Assembly: GCA_013396635.1 (NCBI GenBank)
Contig: WBMW01001710.1
Location: forward strand, 276,243-340,242
Direction of reading: 5' to 3'
Length of the DNA stretch: 64,000 nucleotides
Origin: Penelope pileata
Lineage: Eukaryota; Chordata; Aves; Galliformes; Cracidae
The notes under the pieces are model-generated. The model did no database searches and was not told the DNA's origin. It worked only from the letters and a program-made list of their open reading frames with translations. Made by a program: the position numbers and the translations under genes. This document shows positions 1 to 15,168 of the stretch, in pieces (positions within the stretch are counted from its first letter, which is position 1; each line of letters starts with the position of its first letter).

Positions 1-3000
1 AACATAATTGAAATGTTAATTCTTTCCTGAACTACAGAATAAACAGTGAGAGATGTTGTGTCACCTGAAAGTTACTGAAGAAAAAAAAGTCACCCTAAAG
101 AACCACTTATTTGAACTAGAAGAATATATATGTTCATTATTTCTTTAATTTCCCCACACGCTTTTAAATTTAAAGTTGTATTTTTCTTATAATAATAAAA
201 CTACTGCAATGTAGGATTTTTCTCGTGCACCATTAATAAAATTTGAGTTTCAAATTCAACTTGCAAGGCTCCTGTCGAAAAATGCCCTCTTAAAATGAGC
301 TGTCAACCTAAAGCCAACAAGAGCCAGCTACCTGTTCCTGAAAACGTGAGCAAAGAAAGCATAAAGGTTAAAGAATGAAAGTCAAATACAGAAACAAGTG
401 AGGCAAAGTCTAATAAAATCACTCTCTCATTCCATGACTTAGTGGATAGCATTCTCACTTCTAAACAGCAGCTCCTTCGAACAAAGCTGGCAGAACTACC
501 CTGATTCTTTACAACTCCCCTTCTGAGGAAGTGGTTTTGGATTTAAGCCCAAGCCACAGGCTCCTTTCTACCCTCCACCTCCGTTACTAGCAACACCTGC
601 TAAGCATAAATACTGCTTTCAGAACATTCCAGCCAGCTCTGGCAGTTGAACAGAAAATGCAGCTCTCAGAAGGGCTTAACAAGAAAAAACGTACCCAGTA
701 AAAAGATAAAGGAAAAAACGCGAGTTAATCTCACACTATGAGTAGCTGTCATTTTAATATTATCTTGTGTCCAAACTAAAAGCTATTTTTGACAATTTGT
801 CCATGTGACTACCTCCCCTCTAACCTTATGTTCTCTAAGGCCTGGACACAATTTCCTACTCACACTCCATTTACAGACTGACAACTGAACTGTCTTCCCT
901 GCTACTGTCCAGCAACTGTGCTTCATTTAACTCAAAAGTTTTTTTAGATCAATGAATGGTACTTACATCATTATGTAGACATAGAGAGTATCTTAAGATA
1001 CATTTGTCTCCAAGAACTCAGGTAAGAAATTTGTCAGTTTACTCACCTGTACTAACTGCTGCAACACACTAGTAGGCAATAATACATTGCTCTTCTTCAA
1101 AGTATTGTTGGAAAAAGGTCTTAATTTATCAGTTTACTTACGCTACCTTTCCTCCAAATCTTCACAGTCAACTAGTTGTCTTCACTTTCAAGATCACTCA
1201 CTCCCTATGCTGATCCTCTCTCTCACACTGCCCTGGGCACAGGGAACAGGCAGTTTTGGGGGCCTGGGCCCAACCCAAGTGGCTACAGAGCACTAAGGGG
1301 CTGCCTTTAGCCTCTCTTGGCCAGCTGCAGCCATCTCTGCACCCACACCCCACAATGCACCACCAAGGGCCCCATGGTGCCTCTGTGGAGACTGGGCTCA
1401 GGGAGGGAGGTGACAGCCACAGGCTGGAGCAGAAGAAATGAAGTAGAAGGGGAGAACCTGATCAAAGACTCCAGTACCCGTGCAGGGCACGCAGGACAAC
1501 AGGACAAAAGGGAGGCGAGGGCAGGAGGAGTGCTGAGGAAAAAACAGAGGCACAATAGGAGTGCCCCAAGCCAGGCTAAAGCCTAGAGAAGCTGAGTGAG
1601 CAGAGTGAAAGAGGTACGTGTCTGAGGGAACTGCAGCCCTGGAGGAGCCCACTCAGAGCCACTGTGGAAGAAACGAGGAGCAGCAAATGCAAAGTAACTA
1701 CATTTCCATCACCTCACCCCAGGGACTGACTGTAATGCATGCCAAGGGGACTAGAGACCAGCAAGGGTGGAGCAGAAGCGCACAGAGGGAAGCTGAGATA
1801 TTTATTCTCAAACATGTTTGTCTTTGGTTCTCACTGTGCAGATCAGTAGCAAAAACCTGTGTTAATTAGCTAAATAGTGCAGAATTCCCTGACTTGAGAA
1901 GGTTTTGTTGCTCACGACTTTAAAAGCACTTTTTGTTCAGGGGTCCCCATTTTATCAACCTGTTACCCATATACTTCCACAAAAACTGTGTAAGTAACTA
2001 CATCTAATACTCACTCTCTCCTTTCCAGACTAAAAGGTTTAGAACTCCTAACCTAAACAAACCTTTTGTTGCTAACTACGACTGTAACAGATTATTTCTT
2101 ATCAGGCAGTTGAGCATCCTCCTCCTCTTGTTATTAGAGGAGAGAATCTGTACACTCATTTCCCCAGCTTAGAGAATGCAACATTAAGAAAAAACAGCAT
2201 CCCTACCTGGAGAGCCTCAATGTAGTCAGAACACCAAGGAAGCCAATCAGAACACAAAACAACGTATCCCTGAAGTCTCATCTTTGTAAGTTGTATGTTA
2301 TTTTGCAAAGTATTGAAAAATAAAGCTCATTTGCGCACATAAGATTAAAATAAATAAAACTGAAACAAAAAATAAAGTACAACTACAATTTTTGTATTGG
2401 ATAAAGCAGGACAGTCTTCCATGTAACCTATGATCACTGGAATAACAGTGACATGATACTCCATTCTGCACAGTACATCCCAAAGATGTCATTTTGTGGA
2501 AAAAAGCATGGAACACATGACTGATCGACTAGAAAGCATCAAAACTGCCACGGAATTCTCTCTAAAGTAGGCCCTAACTGGTGGTTTTATTTCAGATCAA
2601 GTAGCCCTTACTCAGTTTTTCACTCCAATTTCTTTTGCAGAATGCTGCTGCAGTTTGCAGGTATTCTCCTTCAGCATCAACAAGTAAAAACATGAGTTCA
2701 CTGAATCCTAAGGGCTTGATTTGCTGTAAGTAAACCTTGCTTTTAAGAATGCACAGCGCAGGATACAAAGGAAGAGCAATCAAAGCAAAGCACTTTCTAA
2801 AGTTAAGGTGAAAATTCAGAAGAGAATTTACCCCATCTACCACATTACTTCATGCGTTCTGTTAAACTGCATATGTGGATTAGTCATTACGATCCTGTAA
2901 TCCATTTACTTTTACAATTAAGATACCTCTCAGAAAAGTATTTTTTCCCCTCCACAGTAACTTTAAGGCTCACTTATGAGAACAGAATTTAAATACTATT

Positions 3001-4519
3001 TGTGGAATTAATTTGGTGTTTTTAAATAAAGAAACAGTGGGTGAAAATGGCAAAAAATAACCCAGTGACTCTAGACAGAACCTGACCACTTCACACAGAA
3101 TCTCTTAAAGAGCTGCCACAGAAGCTGGATTGAAGTATTCGAATGATATTGAAAAATTATAAGGAATGACTCCACAGAAGTTGCTAGACTAAGAAACCAG
3201 TGTGTTTGCATCTACTGGCAACATGTTTTGTGTACCTTCAACTGGAAAGGTATTTAGAAGTGTCTGAGAGGTTACAAAACCAACTCAAAGTACTGCTAAT
3301 TGAAGTTACTGACCCCTGCTATGAAAAACAACACTGCAAGACCTTGCTACTGCCTTTTTTTCCTGTACACAGATTTTCAGTGGTTAGAACTGACTGGTAA
3401 CATACAATTCAGTTATGTCTCAGAACTCTCTCAGCAACCCAAACAGTACCTCTCCTCTCACACAGAAAACAGCAAAAGGCACACTGACTCATTTTTCAGT
3501 AGCACGATAAAAGTGTCCTTACTGATAACTTTCCCCCTCACTCTGGTGAGGGGATTAACATCTTTTCATATCCAGAAGCAGAAAATGGGTACATCCAGAG
3601 TACAACCTCTTTTCTGCTGACTCCAGCTAAGAAATTCTTTATCTGTCCTTCAAGCTAGAGAGATAGTTATTTGAGATACGTTATGGAGCAGGGATTAGCT
3701 GGTAAAGAAACAGCAATCTGGCATGTCACGTAGGAGCAGCAAATATACAAATCCTTTTTATTATCACTATAGTACTGCATAGAGGCCCCAGTACATGAAC
3801 ACAGCAAAAGTCAAGAGACTATAGAATGTTCAGAGAAGAGACAAAGACAAAATGGTTCAGACAGCTTGCTGGTTTGGGCTTTTTTCCTTCTTTTAAGAGG
3901 AGGTTTGAGACTTTTACAGGTAGAACTAAGCTTCAGTTTAAGCTTGGGACATTTACCAAGAGCACTAGAAGCAAGGAATTACTGACAGACAAAAATTTAA
4001 TCAAGCAAGTTACGTGATAGAGGGGCAAAAGGCAAGCATCACATTATTTCCAACCACTATAAGGTAAATACACCACACTAAGAAAGCATGTAATAAACTC
4101 TTAAAGCATCTTTGGAGAAAAGTACTTTGGCTTAGCATACAGTAACAAAGTGACTGAGATTACATAAAATTACCACTTTTCAAGCATGGCTATGTTGAAT
4201 AACTCAGTGTTTGCTGTGACTGAGCAGCATATTAAATAGATGTTCAACTTTTAAGTGATAGCTGTGTTCCAAAACTGTCAACATGATTCCTCATGAGCTT
4301 ACTATAACAAACAGAAATCCCCATTTACATGAAAAAAAAAAAAAAAACTCTTATGCTACTAAAGCTAGAGGACTATTTAAAAATGAAATAATAAATCACT
4401 CTAACTTGCAATTGAGTGACAGCAATAATTCATTACTGTACACCAAGGAAATACTCATTGCCTTTCCTTCCCTCTCAGGAGTACAGTAACAGTTAGTTGC
4501 AGACCACCACGTAACTTAC
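1..4519 (-). other. PSIP1: PSIP1 intron 3 (5' portion), no exon seen
   Basis: This is AT-rich intronic sequence. I looked on the minus strand for the acidic and basic segment that follows the PWWP domain in LEDGF and did not find it, so exon 4 lies left of the window. The only compositional break is a GC-richer patch at about 1225-1790. There is an A-run at 4332-4347. No CR1 copy is visible. Confidence 0.8.
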
Positions 4520-9827
<5,308 letters not shown>

Positions 9828-10921
9828 TCAGCTCCGCTCGGCGCGGGCGGAGCGCCCCTGCATCCCGCGTCGCTCCCACCGCCCCTCCCCGACCGCAGGC
9901 GCACGGGAGCAGCGGCCCGCAGCCCACCTCCGCCAGCCGCCGCCGCCACCGCCGTGGGAAGCGCCGCCGCGCTGCCTCTTCCTCCCGCCCGGCGGGGCGG
10001 TACCACCCGGCGCACCGGCACGAGGGGGGCGGCGGGCGGAACAGCGAGGGCCCGGCTGGGAAACGGCGAATAAGGTCCTCGCGTCCGTGCCTTCGAGGNG
10101 AGCGCGATGGCCCCGACTGCTCCCTTGTGCGCCCCCCGCAGTCCCGTTTTGTTCTGGGCTCCCTTGTTCTATGCAGAAAGGTCAACCACCAACGTTAACA
10201 GCAAAAGCTCGCTCCCGCTCAGCTGAACAGACAGAAGCTGCAGCTTAACAGTGTCTTGTAAGAGTCCAATTTGGCTGATTGGCTCGGAGGCTCAGATCCC
10301 TGACTGGGATCTCGTCCCACGAAGGTGGATGAGAGCTTATCAGAAAGCAGAAGCCCATCGATGTACCTGACAGAAAAACGCCTTTCCTCCTCTGGACAAA
10401 TGGGTGCCATCTGGGGCAGAAGCTCTATAAAAAACACACAGCCCTGGAAGTGCTCAGCTGAAGATACAAGTTTGGTAGAAAACTGCATCTGCATTCACAG
10501 TTACAGAACCCTCTGGTTTGCTGCTTTGAGTCATTCCTAGTTCGGCAGTAGTTAAAATTTCCTATTTTTTCCCAAGTAAGAAAGCGTTGGGTGCTGAAGA
10601 AAAAATAAATGCATCTATTAATGGTTTACTATGCAGGAACTGACAGTCTGCAGAGATTCCCTCAGCTAAGTCATGGTTGTGTTCAGTCATATAATTATGT
10701 TCATCTTCCACATCAGATTAAACAAATTCTTATTTTAGTTGTCATGCAATGCTTTTGGAATTTGTTTTAGGTATTCCAGTTTTCTAAGCCTTTGGAAACA
10801 GCCTTTTGAGTCTGACAGTTCTCACGAATCAGAAGCCTTCCACTTTGTATTTAATGTAGTGATGGGCTGCTGAAAATACTTTGATTTTTCCTAATTAAGG
10901 AAGCAACTCAAGATTACTTGA

Positions 10922-11152
10922 ACATGAGAAAGAACTTCTTTATCTTGAGAGTGACAGAGCACTGGAACAGGCTGCCCAGAGAGGTTGTGGAGTCTCTGGA
11001 GACATCCAGACTCCACAATCTCTGGAGACATTAAAATCCCACCTGGATGCTTTCCTGTGCAACCTGCTATAGGGAAGTGCTTTGGCAGGGGGGTTGGACT
11101 CAACGATCTCCAGAGGTCCCTTCCAACCCCTGCAATTCTGTGGTTCTGTGAC
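10922..11152 (+). mobile_element. CR1 LINE, 3' end, plus orientation
   Basis: The sequence has the typical CR1 3' end: GAGCACTGGAACAGGCTGCC, then GGTTGGACTCAACGATCTCC, then a tail of ATTCTGTGGTTCTGTG repeats. Only the last about 230 bases of the element are present. It carries a small local duplication of a motif containing CTCTGGAGACAT near 10990-11035. Confidence 0.9.
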
Positions 11153-12339
11153 TTGGCTTTGTCTAAAAGTAAGGTGTTTTTCAAAAGAGATTAATGAGAC
11201 TAAAGTATTTTTAGAAGGTAAAGAAAACAAAGTTAAATACAGTTTAAAGAGTGAAAAAATAAAACAACTTAGTCAAACAAAAATTTGCATGTGATCAGGC
11301 TCATTTGTACATTGTTAAATAAACACAGACTGAAGACAAATTGTTCCAATTCAGAGCAATGTGTTATGTAAGCAGAAGATTGTGTACAAATTGTTTAGAC
11401 TAACATGGAAAGATGTATTTTGCAGTGAAAATACTGTCCTTGGAAGACAGTAGCATACCATACTGATGCTACTGAACTTCAAGAACAGCGGTTCACCAGT
11501 TTTTAGTAAATGGTTTCATTTTGAAAAATAGAATCTGCAAATCTTCAGATGGACCTTCCACCTGATGCTGAAGTAAGAGGTTAGTACGCTGACTGGCTGC
11601 AAATTTCTGCAAGCCTTGAATAAACTTCAGAGGTGAAAAGCAGTTCTCCTTGTAAAGAGCTGCATTTCTTGAGCTTGTCTGTTTGAACTGTCTGTTTGAA
11701 ACTTTATTTCCAACTGATTTCCTGCAAGTGTGGGTTCGCAAAGCAGCAGGCTAGCATCCTGTCTGCAAGTAAAGCAGTTAGCTGCTCCTTGCTCTGCTGA
11801 GGTCAGAACCAGATTAATGTATCACATTTTCTCCTCCTTTTTCCATAACTTCAAGCACTTAGATCCAAAAGACCGAGTTAAAGAAAGATTAAGACTTGAA
11901 CTGAGACTTGATTCTCTTCTCTTCTGGTTGTTGCATCCACATTAAACTGTCATGCCAAATCTGGATACTGGGTTGCCAGACCAAATAAAACAAAAACCCT
12001 TAGCTTAAGTAATGCAGCACAGCACCCTGTAGTGCTGAGATGGGTACACACACAGCAGCACAGCACAGCTGATGGGATTGATCAGTTCCGCCCACCCAGT
12101 GCTGCAGAAACATGGCACCCACACAGCTCTGCAGAGCTGGCTCACACCTTGTACACCTCATCTTCATGGGTACCTACGCTGGTACTTAGGATCAACTTTG
12201 ACTACAGTAAAATGATGGGATCCTTTCTATACTAATTACAACTGATTTTATAAGCCCATTCTGTGCCCTGCCCATTGGTATATGTGGTCTCTTCAGTGAC
12301 CTCTTCTGGACTGTGACTGTGGAAGAACGAAGTTTACAG

Positions 12340-12888
12340 AAAGTGGAAACACTTTCTGGCCACTTGGAAGGAATAGAAGAACATTGTCAGGGCACACAGG
12401 GTTGCAATGAGGAAGGCTGAGGCCCACTTGGAATTAAATTTGGCAAGGGAGGTCAAGGGCAACAAGAAGGGCTTCTTTACATATATCAATAGCAAAACGA
12501 AGAGTAGGGGAAATGTGGGCCTGCTGCTGAATGAGGTGGGTGCCCTGGATACCAAGAAAGTGGAGTTACTGAATGCCTTCTTTGCTTTAGTCTTTACTGC
12601 TAAGACTGGCCCTCAGAAATCCCAGACCTTGGAGATAAAAAAGAGAATCTGGAGAAAGGAAGAATTCCCCTTGGTGGAGGAGGATGTGGTTAGTGATCAC
12701 TTAGGCAAAGCTGATGTGCACACATCTGTGGGCCCTGACGAGATGCACCCATGAGTGCTGAGGGAGCTGGCAGAAGTGATTGCCAAACCACTCTCTGTGA
12801 TCTTTGAAAGGTCATGGAGAATGGGAGAGGTGCCTGAAGACTGGAGGACAGCCAATGTCACTCCAGTCTTCAAAAAGGGCAAGAATCA
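12340..12888 (+). mobile_element. CR1 LINE, internal ORF2 fragment (left half), plus orientation
   Basis: An open frame at 12407-12754 encodes CR1-type ORF2 sequence between endonuclease and reverse transcriptase, with ELLNAFFALVFTAKTGPQ and the reverse-transcriptase entry SVGPDEMHP. It continues after a stop with LRELAEVIAKPLSVIFERSW and WRTANVTPVFKKG. It is broken at 12888 by an antisense CR1 end. Confidence 0.92.
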
Positions 12889-13014
12889 CAGAATCATAGG
12901 GGTTGGAAGGGACCTCTGGAGATTATCGAGTCCAGCCCCTTGCTAAAGCAGGTTCCAGTCGGTTACACAGGAAAGCATCCGGGTGGGTCTCAAGTATCTC
13001 CAGAGAAGGAGACT
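12888..13014 (-). mobile_element. CR1 3' end, minus orientation, nested
   Basis: This begins ATCACAGAATCATAGGGGTT and continues with GGAAGGGACCTCTGGAG, the reverse complement of a CR1 3' terminus. It ends near CTCCAGAGAAGGAGAC. Only about 125 bases are present. It lies between two plus-oriented CR1 fragments. Confidence 0.88.
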
Positions 13015-13455
13015 TCTGCCAGTAATGTGTCCTGGTGGCCAAGAAGGCCAATGGTATCCTGGGGTGCACTAAAAAGAGCATGGCCTGCAGGTCGAGGGAG
13101 GTGATCCTCCCCCTCTACTCTGCCCTGGTGAGGCCTCACCTGGAGTACTGTGCCCAATTCTGGGCTCCCCAGTACAAAAAAGACAGGGAAATACTGGAGA
13201 GAGTCCTGTGGAGGGCCACAAAGATGATGAGGGGCCTGGAGCATCTCCCGGATGAGGAACGGCTGAGACACCTGGGCCTGTTCAGCCTAGAGAAGAACAA
13301 GAGGGGTTCTTATCACTGCTTATAAATATCTAATGGGTGGCAGTCAAGTGGACGGTACCAGGCTCTTCTCAGTGGTGCCCAGTGACAGAACAGGGGGCAA
13401 TGGGCACAAACTGGAACACAGGGAGTTCCACACAAACAGGAGGAAAACCGTGACA
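13015..13455 (+). mobile_element. CR1 LINE, C-terminal ORF2 fragment (right half), plus orientation
   Basis: The frame at 13035-13325 encodes the ORF2 C-terminal region, including KKANGILGCTKKSMACRSRE, VILPLYSALVRPHLEYCAQF and LRHLGLFSLEKNK. CR1-like sequence continues to about 13455. The middle of reverse transcriptase expected between this piece and the fragment ending at 12888 is absent, so the insertion was accompanied by a deletion or two separate elements abut here. Confidence 0.9.
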
Positions 13456-13892
13456 GTGACGTCCTGCAGTGCGTACTGTCAAGCAACCTGCCCATACTTG
13501 GATGCTGTACTGTCTATGATTAACCTTGTTTATGGATTATATGCTTTGTTTGATTGCCTGGTAATCTCTGGACATCATGAAACCTTCTTCTTCAGATGCT
13601 GACCAATGTTATGTTATGAGGCTGAGCAGTGTCTTTCCGCGTGTGCGCTCTGACAGCCCTGATGCGGTGCTGCTCCAGCACACTCCCTTCACGGCCCCCA
13701 GCTCCTCCAGTCCGGCTCTCGCTTTTCGTTTTCTATGAAACGACGGACGAGGGGCAGCCCTGGGGCACAGGGGGGCACGGCAGCTCCGGGCAGGACGCGG
13801 CTCCGCTGCCGGCAGAGCGCACCCCGCGGCGGCGGCAGCACCCGCACCCGGCACCCCTCAGGGAGACGGCGCCGGGAGCCGCGACCCGCGCC

Positions 13893-13902
13893 GCGCATGC
13901 GC
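13893..13902. promoter_or_regulatory. NRF1-type site
   Basis: The perfect palindrome GCGCATGCGC matches the NRF1 core and lies about 90 bases upstream of the ETS site in the CCDC171 CpG island. Confidence 0.65.
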
Positions 13903-13984
13903 GGCTCCGCCCCCGAGCGCCGGCGTTACCGGGGTTCTGCGCCTCCGTTCCAGGCGCGGGCGGAGCTGTGGCCCCGCTGCCGCA

Positions 13985-13994
13985 ACCGGAAGTG
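13985..13994 (+). promoter_or_regulatory. ETS/GABP-type site
   Basis: ACCGGAAGTG is a strong ETS-family core. It lies about 20 bases upstream of a GC box in the CCDC171 promoter. Confidence 0.6.
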
Positions 13995-14029
13995 GCGCCT
14001 GAAGAGGCGAGGGGGCGGGGCCGTGTCCT

Positions 14030-14162
14030 TCCCGCCGGGCCCTAACGACCGAGAGGTGCGGGGGGTCGGGACGGGACGGGACAGGACAGGACGGGACAGG
14101 ACAGGGTCTTCTGGTGGCGGGGCATGGTCCGGCCCTCGGGGCTCGCGTTGGCGACAGTCTCG
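14030..14162 (+). other. CCDC171: CCDC171 exon 1 (untranslated), approximate 5' end
   Basis: The exon is inferred from a CTCG/GTGAGC donor at 14162/14163 inside the CpG island and the AG acceptor of the start-codon exon. The 5' end is a guess placed downstream of the ETS and GC-box sites. A second possible donor, GAG/GTGCGG, is at 14055/14056. An ATG in strong context at 14124 opens a short upstream reading frame that crosses the splice junction. Confidence 0.55.
14068..14106. repeat. GGGAC/AGGAC pentamer tandem repeat
   Basis: Seven pentamers alternate GGGAC and AGGAC, followed by a partial AGGG. The array lies between the GC box and the predicted exon 1 donor of CCDC171, so it is probably transcribed as 5' leader. 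Confidence 0.92.
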
Positions 14163-14996
14163 GTGAGCGTCGCCCGGCCCCGCACGTGTGGGGACCCAGC
14201 GCGGTGCGGGCGGGCGGGCGGGCGTGGGGCATCCGCAGAGCGCGTCCCTGAGAGCCAGAGGGGCCCAGGCCGGCCGCTGCGCGCGGGGCTGGCAGCGGCA
14301 CTTCCTGCCCCGTTGGCCGGGCTGCGGGTGCCGCGGGTCCGTCAGTGCGCACCGCCCTGGTGTGAGTGGGCGCTGCTCCGCTCGGAGTGAATGCTGACGA
14401 GTACGTATGTGTTTCACAGCCTGTGTTGTGCATACGCTATTGATAATGCTTTCTTTCTCTCACTAGCACTGAATTTCCGAGTTTCTCCTAAGGAAGGTCT
14501 GGGTTACAGTTTAATACTCCTGCTTTGCGCCTTCAAGTGTTGCTGAAATACCCTTAAGTAGGAAGTACCAGATTCATGAAACAGAGAACTTCTTGTGTTG
14601 CTGTGTTCATCAAAACTCGAATGTTGACTTAAAAAGGAAAAAGAAAACCAACAAAACACAGTACTTATCTCCCTTATAATTATTTTTGAAGAGAAATGGA
14701 GTCTGTGATCATTGTAAGAGAATGGAGACTGTAATGAGAGGTACAGTCTGCGCAGACAAAACGTCTTGTGTTGACATCAGTCTGAAAACTGACAGCAGAT
14801 CTTTGTAGAATGTATTTTTTAAATCTTCAGTGTTCAGGCTTAGAGGACTAACAGTGCAGTTATAAAACTGTTGTCAGATGTCATGGTAATTGTTCAGGTG
14901 GCACAGTGGTAACGCTGCTTAGTAACTGTTTGTTGGTTGTTAAATGATTCTTCCGTTGTGTTACCAAGTAAACTAAGTTATGCCTCTCTGTTACAG
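14163..14996 (+). other. CCDC171: CCDC171 intron 1
   Basis: This 0.8 kb intron starts within the CpG island and becomes AT-rich after about 14400. I see no other feature in it. Confidence 0.6.
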
Positions 14997-15168
14997 GTTT
15001 CAATGATTTTATTATATGGAAAAGAGTAATCTTTGAAGCTTCTCAACCAAAAGTATTTGTTGTTGAAGATGATGTTAATTCTTCAGCATTCATAGACTTA
15101 AAAAGCCACATGATTGACATCATGAGTTTGTCTTCTCCAGACAGCCATCGTGACCACGAAGCTAAGTG
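14997..15168 (+). CDS. CCDC171: CCDC171 exon 2, carries the start codon at 15122
   Basis: The exon runs from a CTGTTACAG acceptor to a GTGAGC donor, 172 nt. Translation is placed at ATG 15122-15124, giving MSLSSPDSHRDHEAK plus two bases. This aligns by position with the short human N-terminus that begins with Met and a Ser/Asn-rich segment. A second in-frame ATG four codons upstream (15110) has a weaker context. The reading frame is open through the whole exon, so an N-terminal extension cannot be excluded. Upstream ATGs in other frames occur at 15003 and 15069. Confidence 0.85.

Larger units (their letters stand above)
10150..13650. other. PSIP1-CCDC171 intergenic region
   Basis: The region between the two CpG islands is AT-rich with no convincing gene. 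It contains a CR1 3' end (10922-11152) and a nested CR1 cluster (12340-13455). The stretch 11160-12340 holds nothing I recognise. Confidence 0.75.
13650..14400 (+). promoter_or_regulatory. CCDC171: CCDC171 CpG-island promoter
   Basis: A second CpG island starts sharply after CR1-bearing AT-rich sequence. It holds a palindromic NRF1-type site GCGCATGCGC at 13893-13902, an ETS-type site ACCGGAAGTG at 13985-13994 and an Sp1 GC box GGGGGCGGGGCC at 14011-14022. There is no TATA box. This NRF1/ETS/Sp1 set is typical of TATA-less promoters. Transcription probably starts close to or just downstream of the ETS site (inference). Confidence 0.78.

Noticed and set aside
13629..14433. Long open frames on both strands in the CCDC171 CpG island
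   Set aside because: Same compositional effect. They cross the NRF1, ETS and GC-box sites and the exon 1 donor, and show no recognisable domain.
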